Source: JAATFS01 sp037145635
Lineage (GTDB): Bacteria > Pseudomonadota > Gammaproteobacteria > Xanthomonadales > Xanthomonadaceae
Assembly (NCBI GenBank): GCA_037145635.1
Contig: JBBCXB010000005.1
Coordinates: 62,001 to 126,000 of the forward strand
DNA length: 64,000 nucleotides
Direction: 5' to 3'
The translations under genes and the position numbers were made by a program. Positions 36,192-45,102 of this stretch are shown here, piece by piece (positions within the stretch are counted from its first letter, which is position 1; the number at the start of each line of letters is the position of its first letter). A model generated the notes under the pieces. It was not told where the DNA came from and searched no databases. It worked only from the letters and a program-made list of their open reading frames with translations.

Positions 36192-36503
36192 ATGTCGAAG
36201 TCCCGTCTTCCCGCTTTCCCGTCGCCGGACCCGCGCGTGCTGCGCCCGGTCCGGCAGGTCGCGCTGGCCGGTCTGGCGCTGGTGCTGGCGTGGCCGGCCG
36301 CGCGTGGGCACAGCCAGTGGCTGGGCTGGCTGCCGCTGTGGCTGGTGGGCATGCCGATGGTGGCGTGGTGGAGCCTGTACCGGTTCCCGCTGCCGCGCTG
36401 GCCGGCACGGCCGCTGCGCGAAGGCGCCCGCCGTCGCCGCGGTCCCCAGGCGCAACGCCGCCGGCATGCCCGCGCACGCAGCGTGCAGGCACGCGCGGCC
36501 TGA
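36192..36503 (+). CDS. Small predicted membrane protein, 103 aa
   Basis: An ATG with GGAG nine bases upstream starts a 103-residue protein. Two hydrophobic segments (about 23-38 and 43-60, VALAGLALVLAWPAA and WLGWLPLWLVGMPMVAWW) are followed by a strongly basic Arg-rich C-terminus. This arrangement suggests an inner-membrane hairpin with a cytoplasmic basic tail. No family is recognised. It lies 71 bases ahead of the S9 peptidase gene on the same strand, but no functional link is evident. Confidence 0.55.
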   Translation: MSKSRLPAFPSPDPRVLRPVRQVALAGLALVLAWPAARGHSQWLGWLPLWLVGMPMVAWWSLYRFPLPRWPARPLREGARRRRGPQAQRRRHARARSVQARAA

Positions 36504-36574
36504 CCTTCGGCAGGGTGGCGGCCGCGGGCGCTGTGCTAGCGTCTGGCGATTGTGTTCAACCCCTTGGAGGGGTC

Positions 36575-38668
36575 ATGTCCAAGTTCGCCTCGGCCTGTCT
36601 GGTGGCCGGTCTGCTCAGCGCGGGTGCCGCATCCGCAAAGGAAACCGCCGTGTCCCCCGATCCTTACGCCTGGCTCGAAGACGTCACCGGCGCCAAGCCG
36701 CTGGACTGGGTCAAGGCCCAGAACGCCCGCACCGAGGCGCGGCTGGCCGCGACCCCGGCGTTCGCGCAGATGGAATCGAGCATCCGCGAGGTGCTCGACT
36801 CCGATGCCAAGATCCCCGCGGTGCAGAAGATCGGCGACCACTACTACAACTTCTGGAAGGACCGCCAGCACGAGCGCGGCCTGTGGCGGCGTACCACCCT
36901 GGACGAGTACCGCAAGCCCGATCCGAAGTGGGAGACCGTGCTCGACCTCGACGCGCTGAACAAGGCCGAGGGCGAGAACTGGGTGTGGCACGGTGCCGAC
37001 TGCCTGCGCCCGGACTACCGTCGCTGCCTGATCGCGCTGTCGCGCGGCGGTGCCGATGCCGACGTCACCCGCGAGTTCGACCTGGCGCGCAAGCAGTGGG
37101 TCGAGGGCGGCTTCTTCCGCGCCGAGGCCAAGGGCGGCCTGGGCTGGATCGACGCCGACAACGTCTACGTCTACACCGACTTCGGCCCCGGCTCGATGAC
37201 CCGCTCCGGCTACCCGCGCGTGGTCAAGCGCTGGACCCGCGGCACCCCCGAGTCCGCCGCCCGGACGGTCTACGAAGGCAGGCCGGACGACATGTACATC
37301 GCCGCCGTGCACGACGACACCCCGGGCTTCGAGCGCGACTTCGTCAGCCGCACGCTGGCGTTCTACAACGACGAGCTCTACCTGCGCGGCCAGGACGGCG
37401 CCCTGGTCAAGGTCGACGCGCCGAACTCGGCCAACAAGAGCGTCAAGCGCGAGTGGCTGACGCTGGAGCTGCGCGACCCGTGGACCGTGGGCGGCCGCAC
37501 CTACAAGGCCGGCTCGCTGCTGGCCACGCGCTTCGACGACTTCATGGCCGGAAAGCGGACGTTCGACGTGCTGTTCGAGCCCACCGACACCACCTCGCTG
37601 GCCGGCTTCGCGTGGACGCGGCAGCACCTGGTGCTCAACGTGCTGGAGGACGTCAAGAACCGCCTGAGCGTGCTGACCCCCGAGGCCGGCCGCTGGAAGC
37701 GCAGCGCGTTCGTCGGCGCGCCGGCGTTCGGCACCATCGCGGTGTCCGCCGTGGACAGCGACGACAGCGATGCGGTGTGGCTCACCGCCACCGACTACCT
37801 GACCCCGACCACGCTGTCGCTGGCCGAGCTGGGCCAGGCGCCGCAGGTGCTCAAGACCATGCCCGCGTTCTTCGATGCCGGCAAGGACGTGATCGAGCAG
37901 CACTTCGCCACCAGCAAGGACGGCACCCGCGTGCCGTACTTCCTGGTGCGGCCCAGGGAGCTGGTGGCCGACGGCAGCCATCCGACCCTGCTGTACGGCT
38001 ATGGCGGTTTCGAGATCTCGATGACGCCGAACTATTCCGGCGGCCTGGGCCGTGCCTGGCTGGAGAAGGGCGGCGTGTACGTGGTCGCCAACATCCGCGG
38101 CGGCGGCGAGTACGGCCCGCGCTGGCACCAGGCCGCGCTCAAGCAGAACCGGCACAAGGCCTACGAGGACATGGCGGCGGTGGCGCAGGACCTGGTCGCG
38201 CGCAAGATCACCTCGGCGCGCCACCTCGGCGTTCAGGGCGGCAGCAACGGCGGCCTGATGACCGGCAACATGCTCACCCAGTACCCCGAGCTGTTCGGCG
38301 CGGTGGTGGTGCAGGTGCCGCTGCTGGACATGAAGCGCTACAGCCACCTGCTGGCCGGCGCCTCGTGGATGGCCGAGTACGGCAACCCGGACACCGACGA
38401 CTGGAACTTCATCCGCGGCTTCTCGCCGTACCACCTGTTCGACCCGAACAAGACCTATCCGCCGGTGATCTTCCTCACCTCCACCCGCGACGACCGCGTG
38501 CACCCCGGTCACGCCCGCAAGATGGCGGCCAAGATGATCGACGCCGGCAAGGACGTGACCTACTACGAGAACATCGAGGGCGGCCACGGCGGCGCGGCCA
38601 ACAATGCCCAGGCCGCGCACATGGCCGCGCTGGCCTACAGCTTCCTGTGGGAGCGGCTGGCGGACTGA
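36575..38668 (+). CDS. Exported prolyl oligopeptidase (S9A)
   Basis: The ATG at 36575 follows GGAGG and gives 697 residues with a signal peptide ending in ASA. The N-terminal half is a beta-propeller. The C-terminal catalytic domain has S557 in GGSNGGL, the Asp in TSTRDDRVHP and the His in EGGHGG. Typical POP segments are DPYAWLEDV at the start, LLYGYGGFEISMTP and VANIRGGGEYG. It should cut short peptides, preferably after proline, in the periplasm. A second S9A enzyme is encoded at 40662-42788. Confidence 0.93.
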   Translation: MSKFASACLVAGLLSAGAASAKETAVSPDPYAWLEDVTGAKPLDWVKAQNARTEARLAATPAFAQMESSIREVLDSDAKIPAVQKIGDHYYNFWKDRQHERGLWRRTTLDEYRKPDPKWETVLDLDALNKAEGENWVWHGADCLRPDYRRCLIALSRGGADADVTREFDLARKQWVEGGFFRAEAKGGLGWIDADNVYVYTDFGPGSMTRSGYPRVVKRWTRGTPESAARTVYEGRPDDMYIAAVHDDTPGFERDFVSRTLAFYNDELYLRGQDGALVKVDAPNSANKSVKREWLTLELRDPWTVGGRTYKAGSLLATRFDDFMAGKRTFDVLFEPTDTTSLAGFAWTRQHLVLNVLEDVKNRLSVLTPEAGRWKRSAFVGAPAFGTIAVSAVDSDDSDAVWLTATDYLTPTTLSLAELGQAPQVLKTMPAFFDAGKDVIEQHFATSKDGTRVPYFLVRPRELVADGSHPTLLYGYGGFEISMTPNYSGGLGRAWLEKGGVYVVANIRGGGEYGPRWHQAALKQNRHKAYEDMAAVAQDLVARKITSARHLGVQGGSNGGLMTGNMLTQYPELFGAVVVQVPLLDMKRYSHLLAGASWMAEYGNPDTDDWNFIRGFSPYHLFDPNKTYPPVIFLTSTRDDRVHPGHARKMAAKMIDAGKDVTYYENIEGGHGGAANNAQAAHMAALAYSFLWERLAD

Positions 38669-38689
38669 CGGCCCGGTCCGGCATGACGC

Positions 38690-38715
38690 GCTGCCCACCG
38701 CCTTCGGTGGGCAGC
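38690..38715 (+). terminator. Hairpin after the S9 peptidase gene
   Basis: Eleven-base perfect arms (38690-38700 and 38705-38715) with a CCTT loop lie 22 bases after the stop. Confidence 0.65.
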
Positions 38716-38800
38716 CCGCGCCGGGCCGGTCGCCGGGTGCAGACGCGCCGCGCGCCGGCAGGTCCGCGGCATTCCATCCCTCGAGAAAAGAGTGACTCCG

Positions 38801-39322
38801 ATGGCTCCCCTGGCGGCGCTGGTCCTCGTGACTACCCTGGCCGGGCCGGCCTGCCCGGTGGAACGTGCCGACTACCGGCTGCGCGGCGCCCCCGGCACTA
38901 CCCTGCATTTCATCGCCCGCGACACCCCTGGCTGGCCATCCAACCTGCTGGCGCGCCTCGACCTCGCTGCGACGGGCCGCAGCTACTGGTGGCTGCCCTG
39001 GAACGGCGGCAGCGACGGCCGCCAGCACCTCGCGTCCGTGCGCCCGGCGGACCGGCCGGGCTGGTCGCCGCCCGCGCCCGATGACGGGCAAGGCCGCCCG
39101 CTCGGCGACATCGATTATCTGGGCACGGACGCGGGCTACGACGTACTCGATCACGTTCCCGTGCGCGGCGAACCGGCACCCGCGCACATTTTACTGCCCG
39201 ATCTGGACGAGGCCCTGTGGTATCGCAACGGGGCCGAGCCGCGGGATCACGCACCCCGGCAATTCTTCGATTTGATGTCCTGCCACCCGATGGAGGGTGG
39301 CGTGGGCGTGCCGGGCGCGTGA
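38801..39322 (+). CDS. Exported protein of unknown function, 173 aa
   Basis: The ATG at 38801 is preferred over an in-frame GTG at 38792, since GAG sits about nine bases before the ATG. A short signal-like N-terminus (MAPLAALVLVTTLAGPACP) leads to a Trp- and Asp-rich domain (SYWWLPWNGGSDGRQHLASV, PLGDIDYLGTDAGYDV) and a C-terminal QFFDLMSCHP. I recognise no family. It is compact, with two cysteines (near residues 18 and 164) that could pair. It is convergent with the aminotransferase gene. Confidence 0.6.
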   Translation: MAPLAALVLVTTLAGPACPVERADYRLRGAPGTTLHFIARDTPGWPSNLLARLDLAATGRSYWWLPWNGGSDGRQHLASVRPADRPGWSPPAPDDGQGRPLGDIDYLGTDAGYDVLDHVPVRGEPAPAHILLPDLDEALWYRNGAEPRDHAPRQFFDLMSCHPMEGGVGVPGA

Positions 39323-39361
39323 TTGACACGCGTTGAAACGCCGCGGGAGGCGGCGCCGGCC

Positions 39362-40552
39362 TCAGCGCGGCCAGCGCTCCAGACCGCGCGCGATGCGTGC
39401 CACGGCTTCCTGCAGGCGCGGCAGGCCCTGGGTGTAGGCGATGCGCACGTGCTGGTTCGCGCGATGGTGGCCGAAGTCCAGGCCCGGGGTGAACGCCACG
39501 TGCTCGGTCTCCAGGAAGTGCGCGCAGAACGCCTGGGCGTCGTCGGCGAAGGCGCCGATGTCGGCGTACAGGTAGAACGCGCCCTGCGGCTCGACCTCGA
39601 TGCGGAAGCCGAGCGCGCGCAGCGCCGGCAGCAGGTAGTCGCGGCGCTGCCGGAACTCGGCGCGGCGCGCCTCCAGGATCGCGATCGTCTCCGGCGCGAA
39701 GCACGCCAGCGCGGCGTGCTGGGCGATGGTGGAGGCGCTGATGTACAGGTTCTGCGCCAGCTTCTCCAGCTCCGGCACCGCCGCCGGCGGCGCCACCAGC
39801 CAGCCCAGGCGCCAGCCGGTCATGCCGAAGTACTTGGAGAAGCTGTTGAGCACGAACGCGCCGTCGTCGACCTCCAGCACGCTGGCCGCGTCCATGCCGT
39901 AGGTGAGGCCGTGGTAGATCTCGTCCACGACCAGGTGCCCGCCGCGCGCCCGCAGCGCCTGCGACAGCGCTGCCAGCTGCGCGCGCGACAGCACGCTGCC
40001 GGTCGGGTTGGCCGGCGAGGCCACCAGCGCGCCGACGCTGTCGGCGTTCCAGCAGCGTTCCACCAGTGCCGGGGTGAGCTGGTAGTCGCTGTCGGGTCCG
40101 ACCGGCACCAGCTGCGCGGCGCCCTCGACCAGGCGCAGGAAGTGCCGGTTGCACGGGTAGCCGGGGTCGGCCAGCAGCCAGTGCCGGCCGGGGTCCACCA
40201 GCAGGCCGCTGGCCAGCAGCAGCGCGCCGGAACCGCCGGGCGTGACCAGGATGCGCTCGGGGTCGATCTCGCGGGCGTAGCGGGCGCGGTAGAAGTCGGC
40301 GATGGCGCGGCGCAGCGCCGGCAGCCCGCGCGCGGCGGTATAGCGGGTGTGCCCGGCCGCGAGCGCGGCCTGGCCGGCGGCGACGATCGGCGCGGCGGTG
40401 GTGAAGTCCGGTTCGCCGATCTCCAGGTGGATGACGTCGTGGCCGGCCTGTTCCAGCGCATGGGCGCGCGCCAGCAGCGACATTACGTGGAACGGGGCGA
40501 TCTCGTGGCTGCGCCGGCTGTAGGCGGGCGCCGAAGCGATGGGAGCGTGCAT
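39362..40552 (-). CDS. PLP-dependent class I/II aminotransferase
   Basis: With the ATG at 40552 the product has 396 residues. Features are those of fold-type I aminotransferases: HLEIGEPDFTT near the N-terminus, VTPGGSGALLLA for cofactor phosphate binding, SPANPTGSV, VDEIYHGLTYG with the ring-stacking Asp, and SFSKYFGMTGWRLGW with the Schiff-base lysine. A conserved arginine (HVRIAYTQ) binds the substrate carboxylate near the end. It resembles aspartate/alanine aminotransferases; the amino acid used is not determined. The gene is divergent from the S9 oligopeptidase gene. Confidence 0.9.
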   Translation of the reverse strand: MHAPIASAPAYSRRSHEIAPFHVMSLLARAHALEQAGHDVIHLEIGEPDFTTAAPIVAAGQAALAAGHTRYTAARGLPALRRAIADFYRARYAREIDPERILVTPGGSGALLLASGLLVDPGRHWLLADPGYPCNRHFLRLVEGAAQLVPVGPDSDYQLTPALVERCWNADSVGALVASPANPTGSVLSRAQLAALSQALRARGGHLVVDEIYHGLTYGMDAASVLEVDDGAFVLNSFSKYFGMTGWRLGWLVAPPAAVPELEKLAQNLYISASTIAQHAALACFAPETIAILEARRAEFRQRRDYLLPALRALGFRIEVEPQGAFYLYADIGAFADDAQAFCAHFLETEHVAFTPGLDFGHHRANQHVRIAYTQGLPRLQEAVARIARGLERWPR

Positions 40553-40661
40553 CGGCAGGATGATAGACCAGCGTGACCGCGGGCACTTGCCGGCGCCGGC
40601 CGCGCCCACCCAGACTGGACGGCCCCAGGATGCCATTGCGTTCACCGCCCGGAACCCTCAC

Positions 40662-42788
40662 ATGAAGCCTGTCCTTCCCCTGTTGATCGCCAGCCTGATG
40701 ACTCTTCCCGCCAGTTCCGCCCTCGCCGCCGATCTCACCCCGCCGGACGTGGCCCGGCACCCGCACACGGTCAAGGCGCCGTTCGGCGCCACCCGCAGCG
40801 ACGACTTCTACTGGCTGCGCGACGACACCCGCAAGAACACCGCGATGCTGGCCTACCTGGAGGCCGAGAACGCCTATACCGACCAGGTGATGGCGCCGCT
40901 GAAGCCGCTGGAGGAGACGCTCTACCAGGAGATCGTCGGCCGCATCAAGCAGGACGACGCCAGCGTGCCCTACCGCGAGCGCGGCTACTGGTACTACACC
41001 CGCTACGAGACCGGCAAGGACTACCCGATCCAGGCGCGCCGCAAGGGCAGCATGGACGCGCCGGAGGAGATCCTGCTCGACGTCAACGCGCTGGCCGAGG
41101 GCAAGGGCTACTTCAGCGTCGGCGATGCCGTGGTCAGCCAGGACAACCGGCTGCTGGCCTGGGCCGACGACGCGGTGGGCCGCCGCCAGTACACCGTGCG
41201 CTTCAAGAACCTGGACACCGGCGAGGTCTACGCCGACACCCTCACCGGGGTGTCGCCCAACCTGGTGTGGGCCGACGACAACAAGACGCTGTTCTACGTC
41301 GAGAACGACCCGGAGACGCTGCTCACCGTGCGCGTGCGCAAGCACGTGCTCGGCACCCCGGCCAAGCGCGACCCGGTGGTCTACGAGGAACACGACGACA
41401 GCTTCTACATGGGCATCGGCCGCACCCGCGACGACAAGTACCTGACCATCGGCGTGGACAGCACCGTGTCCTCCGAGCTGCGCTACGCGCCGGCCGCCGA
41501 CCCGCAGACGTTCGCGGTGCTGGCCCCGCGCGAGCGCGACGTGGAGTACGACGCCGAGCACTTCGACGGGCGCTGGGTGATCCGCACCAACGCCGACGGC
41601 GCGCGCAACTTCAAGCTGGTCACCGCCCCCACCGACGCGACCGCGCGCAGCCAGTGGCAGGACTGGGTGGCGCACGACGATGCGGTCTACATCGAGGGCT
41701 TCGAGCTGTTCGACGGCTTCACCGCGATCGAGGAGCGGTCCGACGGCCTGGAGCGCGTGCGCCTGCTCAAGGGCGAGGGCGCGCGCGAGTACGTCAAGGC
41801 CGACGAGCCGGCGTACTCGATGGGCCTGGCGGTCAACGCCGAGCCGGACACGCCGTGGCTGCGCTACAGCTACACCTCGCTCACCACTCCGGCCACCACC
41901 TACGAGCTCAACGTGGTCACCGGCGAGCGCCGCCTGCTCAAGCAGCAGCCGGTGATCGGCTACGACCCGTCGCAGTACGTCACCGAACGGGTCTGGGTGA
42001 CCGCCCGCGACGGCGTCAAGGTGCCGGTGTCGCTGGTCTACCGCAAGGGCTTCAGGAAGGACGGCACCGCCGCGCTGTACCAGTACGCCTACGGCAGCTA
42101 CGGCATGTCGATGGACCCGGGCTTCAACCTGCCGGTGGTCAGCCTGCTCGACCGTGGCGTGGTCTATGCCATCGCGCATATCCGCGGCGGCCAGGAGATG
42201 GGCCGGCAGTGGTACGACGACGGCAAGCTGCTGCACAAGCAGAACACCTTCAACGACTTCATCGACGTCACCGAGGCGCTGGTGAAGCAGGGCTACGCCG
42301 CCCGGGACCGGGTCGGCGCGTCCGGCGGCAGCGCCGGCGGCCTGCTGATGGGCGCGGTCGCCAACCTGGCGCCGCAGGACTACCGGGTGATGGTGGCGCA
42401 GGTGCCGTTCGTGGACGTGGTCACCACCATGCTCGATCCCACGATCCCGTTGACCACCAACGAGTACGACGAGTGGGGCAACCCCGAGCAGAAGGACTAC
42501 TACGACTACATGCTGTCGTACTCGCCGTACGACAACGTGCGCCGCCAGGCCTATCCGGCGCTGTTCGTCGGCACCGGGCTGTGGGATTCGCAGGTGCAGT
42601 ACTGGGAACCGGCCAAGTGGGTGGCGCGCCTGCGCGACGACAACACCGGCACCCATCCGATCGTGTTCCGCACCAACATGGAGGCCGGCCACGGCGGCAA
42701 GTCCGGGCGCTTCCGCCGCTACCGCGAGCTGGCCGAGTCCTACGCCTTCGTGCTCGACCAGCTGGGCGTCAAGCCGGCCCAGCCGTAG
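40662..42788 (+). CDS. ptrB: Exported oligopeptidase B-like peptidase (S9A)
   Basis: The ATG at 40662 starts a signal peptide (MKPVLPLLIASLMTLPASSALA) and a 708-residue protein. It matches oligopeptidase B: WLRDDTRKN at the N-terminus, a propeller with ADDNKTLFYV, then YAYGSYGMSMDPGFN, AHIRGGQEMGRQWY and the nucleophile S557 in GASGGSAGGL. The Asp lies in GTGLWDSQV and the His in EAGHGGKSG. The family cuts short peptides after Arg or Lys. Typical OpdB is cytoplasmic, so the leader peptide here is worth noting. Confidence 0.9.
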   Translation: MKPVLPLLIASLMTLPASSALAADLTPPDVARHPHTVKAPFGATRSDDFYWLRDDTRKNTAMLAYLEAENAYTDQVMAPLKPLEETLYQEIVGRIKQDDASVPYRERGYWYYTRYETGKDYPIQARRKGSMDAPEEILLDVNALAEGKGYFSVGDAVVSQDNRLLAWADDAVGRRQYTVRFKNLDTGEVYADTLTGVSPNLVWADDNKTLFYVENDPETLLTVRVRKHVLGTPAKRDPVVYEEHDDSFYMGIGRTRDDKYLTIGVDSTVSSELRYAPAADPQTFAVLAPRERDVEYDAEHFDGRWVIRTNADGARNFKLVTAPTDATARSQWQDWVAHDDAVYIEGFELFDGFTAIEERSDGLERVRLLKGEGAREYVKADEPAYSMGLAVNAEPDTPWLRYSYTSLTTPATTYELNVVTGERRLLKQQPVIGYDPSQYVTERVWVTARDGVKVPVSLVYRKGFRKDGTAALYQYAYGSYGMSMDPGFNLPVVSLLDRGVVYAIAHIRGGQEMGRQWYDDGKLLHKQNTFNDFIDVTEALVKQGYAARDRVGASGGSAGGLLMGAVANLAPQDYRVMVAQVPFVDVVTTMLDPTIPLTTNEYDEWGNPEQKDYYDYMLSYSPYDNVRRQAYPALFVGTGLWDSQVQYWEPAKWVARLRDDNTGTHPIVFRTNMEAGHGGKSGRFRRYRELAESYAFVLDQLGVKPAQP

Positions 42789-42798
42789 GGCCGGCGCA

Positions 42799-42827
42799 CC
42801 CGCCGCCGTGCCCGGCACGGCGGCGGG
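42799..42827 (+). terminator. Strong hairpin after the oligopeptidase gene
   Basis: Fourteen-base perfectly complementary arms flank a single central base at 42813; the innermost pairs must open to form a loop. It starts 11 bases after the stop. Confidence 0.6.
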
Positions 42828-42856
42828 GCCACGCGTCCGCGCGCTATCCTTGCGGC

Positions 42857-43294
42857 ATGCCGCCGCCCGATCCCGCGTCCCCGCCGCCCCGCCCGCGCAG
42901 CCGCTTGCGCTGGGCCTGGTGGCTGCTGGCCTACGCCAGTCTGGGCACCGGCATCGTCGGCATCTTCGTGCCGGGCCTGCCGACCACCGTGTTCGTGCTG
43001 ATCTCGGCCTGGGCCGCCTCGCACGGTTCCGACCGCCTGCACCACTGGCTGCTGACGCATCCGCGCTTCGGTCCCGCCATCGTCGAATGGCAGACCCATC
43101 GCGCGGTGCGCCGCAAGGGCAAGTGGATGGCCACGCTCACCATGGCGGCCTGCGCAGCCATCATGCTGTGGTGCGTGCCGGTGCTGTGGGTGAAGTGCGT
43201 GTCGATCGGCAGCATGAGTGCGGTGGCGGTGTGGCTGTGGCTGCGCCCGGAGCCGCCGCCGCGGGCGCCGGATGGCCGCCCCGGGCCGGGGTGA
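42857..43294 (+). CDS. DUF454 (YbaN-like) inner-membrane protein
   Basis: A 145-residue protein with an N-terminal Pro/Arg-rich tail, then WWLLAYASLGTGIVGIFVPGLPTTVFVLISAWAAS over two membrane segments. A short loop (HPRFGPAIVEWQTHRAVRRKGKW) and two more segments follow. The GIxxPxLPTTPF-like core and the loop are the DUF454 hallmarks. Function in the family is not established. The gene is 40 bases ahead of lptM on the same strand. Confidence 0.87.
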   Translation: MPPPDPASPPPRPRSRLRWAWWLLAYASLGTGIVGIFVPGLPTTVFVLISAWAASHGSDRLHHWLLTHPRFGPAIVEWQTHRAVRRKGKWMATLTMAACAAIMLWCVPVLWVKCVSIGSMSAVAVWLWLRPEPPPRAPDGRPGPG

Positions 43295-43334
43295 AGGGCG
43301 CGGAGTTCATGGCGTTCTGGCTATACTCGGGCGC

Positions 43335-43568
43335 ATGAGCACGACGTCCTTTCCGTATTTCCGCCTCGCACTGGCCGGTGCGACCCTCCTGATGCTGGCC
43401 GGTTGCGGCAACAAGGGCCCGCTGGTGATGCCGCAGAAGCCGGTGCCGGTGGAAGCCCAGCCCGTCCCCGAGCCCGCCGGGCCGGCGACGCAGGACCCGC
43501 AGACCGAGCCGACGACCACGGAGCCGGCCGCCGCCAGCCCGCAGCCGTCCAGCGGAAATGAACGTTAA
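43335..43568 (+). CDS. lptM: LPS translocon maturation lipoprotein LptM
   Basis: A 77-residue lipoprotein. The lipobox LMLAGC puts the lipidated cysteine at 24, directly followed by GNKGPLVMP, the conserved LptM/YifL motif. The remaining tail is Pro/Thr/Glu-rich and disordered. In E. coli LptM binds the LptD-LptE outer-membrane translocon and helps LptD acquire its native disulfides. The gene overlaps dapF by 11 bases, the normal arrangement in gamma-proteobacteria, which supports both calls. Confidence 0.88.
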   Translation: MSTTSFPYFRLALAGATLLMLAGCGNKGPLVMPQKPVPVEAQPVPEPAGPATQDPQTEPTTTEPAAASPQPSSGNER

Positions 43569-44412
43569 CGCCGAACCGCGGCGTCTCCGCTTCACCAAGA
43601 TGCAGGGCGCCGGCAACGACTTCGTGGTGCTGGACCTGCGCGACGGAACGCCCGCCCCCGACGCCGCCCTGGCCGCGCAGCTGGCCGATCGCCACTTCGG
43701 CGTGGGGTGCGACCAGATCCTGACCATCGAGCCGCCCCGCAGCGACGCCGCGGTGGCCGCCTACCGCATCTGGAACAGCGACGGCTCGCTGGCCCGTCAG
43801 TGCGGCAACGGCGCGCGCTGTGTCGCCGCCTGGCTGGTGCGCGACGGCAGCGCGCAGGGTGCGCGCTTCGTCATCGACAGCCCGGTCACCGCGCACGCGG
43901 TGGAGCGCCTGGCCGACGGCGAGTACGCGGTGGCGATGGGCGTGCCGCAGTTCGAGCCGGCCCAGGTTCCGCTGGCCGGCTTCGCGCATGTCCGCGACGA
44001 ATACCTGCTGCCGCTGCAGGGCGGCAGCGTGCGCTTCGGCGCGGTGTCGATGGGCAACCCGCACGCGGTGCTGGAGGTGGGCCTGGTCGACGCCGCACCG
44101 GTCGAGCGCCTGGGCCCGCTGCTGCAGCAGAACGCGGCCTTTCCCGAGTCGGTCAACGTCGGCTTCGCCCAGGTGCTCGACCCGCAGCACCTGCGCCTGC
44201 GCGTCTACGAGCGCGGTGTCGGCGAGACCCTGGCCTGCGGCAGCGGTGCCTGCGCCGCCGCCGTGGTATTGATGCACCGTGGCCGCGTCGGCCGCGATGC
44301 GCGGGTCAGCCTGCCGGGCGGCGAGCTGCGCGTGCGCTGGCCGTCGGACCAGGCCGAAGTGGTCATGTCCGGGCCCGCCCGGTTCGTCTTCGATGGAGAG
44401 TGGAACGCATGA
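43558..44412 (+). CDS. dapF: Diaminopimelate epimerase
   Basis: A 284-residue cytoplasmic enzyme that converts LL- to meso-diaminopimelate for lysine and peptidoglycan synthesis. The two catalytic cysteines are C82 in RQCGNGARC and C227 in ACGSGACAA, acting as the base pair of the PLP-independent mechanism. The start MNVNAEPRRLRFTKMQGAGNDFVV is typical. It overlaps lptM upstream, and its stop overlaps the start of the DUF484 gene (ATGA at 44409), so all are cotranscribed. Confidence 0.97.
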   Translation: MNVNAEPRRLRFTKMQGAGNDFVVLDLRDGTPAPDAALAAQLADRHFGVGCDQILTIEPPRSDAAVAAYRIWNSDGSLARQCGNGARCVAAWLVRDGSAQGARFVIDSPVTAHAVERLADGEYAVAMGVPQFEPAQVPLAGFAHVRDEYLLPLQGGSVRFGAVSMGNPHAVLEVGLVDAAPVERLGPLLQQNAAFPESVNVGFAQVLDPQHLRLRVYERGVGETLACGSGACAAAVVLMHRGRVGRDARVSLPGGELRVRWPSDQAEVVMSGPARFVFDGEWNA

Positions 44413-45077
44413 GCGAGACCCTCGAAAAGATCGCCGCGCACGACGTGGCGGCCTGGTTGCGGCGCCACCCCACCTTTCTCAAGCAGTTCCCCGACCTGGC
44501 GCTGACCCTGATCGTGCCGCGCGACGACGGCCCCACCGCGTCGCTGGCCAGCTACCAGCTGGAAGTGCTGCGCGACAAGAACCGCGAGCTGTCGCGGCGG
44601 CTGTCCGAGCTGGCCGGCAACGCCCAGGTCAACGAGCGCCTGGCCGTGCGCACCCACCAGCTCACGCTGGCGCTCATGCGCGAGTCCGGGGTCGCCGGCA
44701 CGCTGCGGGCGATGGCCGCGTCGCTGGCCGAGGACTTCAACGGCGATCTGGTGCGCCTGGTGCTGCTGCGCCCGGTGGACGGCGTGGACGCGGACTGGCT
44801 GCAGACCCTGGACGCCGAGGACGGGCGCCTGGCGCCGTTCCGCGACTGCCTGAAGGACGGCGAGCCGATCTGCGGGCGCCTGCAGGCCGACAAGCACGCG
44901 CTGCTGTACGGCGCGCAGGCCGAGCAGGTGCAATCCACCGCGCTGCTGCCGCTGCCGGGCGTGGGCCTGATCGCGGTCGGCAGCCACGATCCCAACCGCT
45001 TCTACCCCGGCATGGGCACGCTGTTCCTGCGCATGATGGGCGAGGGGCTGGTCGTGGCGCTGCAGCGCTTCGGCTGA
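44409..45077 (+). CDS. DUF484 protein (GAF-like fold)
   Basis: A 222-residue protein, translationally coupled to dapF by a 4-base overlap. The N-terminus (VAAWLRRHPTFLKQFPDLALTL) is the DUF484 hallmark. A coiled-coil-like section (VLRDKNRELSRRLSELAGNA) leads to a GAF-like domain (TLRAMAASLAEDFNGDLVRLV). Its position between dapF and xerC is conserved in many gamma-proteobacteria. The function is unknown. Confidence 0.92.
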   Translation: MSETLEKIAAHDVAAWLRRHPTFLKQFPDLALTLIVPRDDGPTASLASYQLEVLRDKNRELSRRLSELAGNAQVNERLAVRTHQLTLALMRESGVAGTLRAMAASLAEDFNGDLVRLVLLRPVDGVDADWLQTLDAEDGRLAPFRDCLKDGEPICGRLQADKHALLYGAQAEQVQSTALLPLPGVGLIAVGSHDPNRFYPGMGTLFLRMMGEGLVVALQRFG

Positions 45078-45102
45078 CCGCCGGCACGCGCACGACCCGC
45101 CG

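Noticed and set aside
38910..42818. A 1302-codon open frame on the minus strand
   Set aside because: Antisense to the oligopeptidase and out of frame with the aminotransferase; no domain seen.
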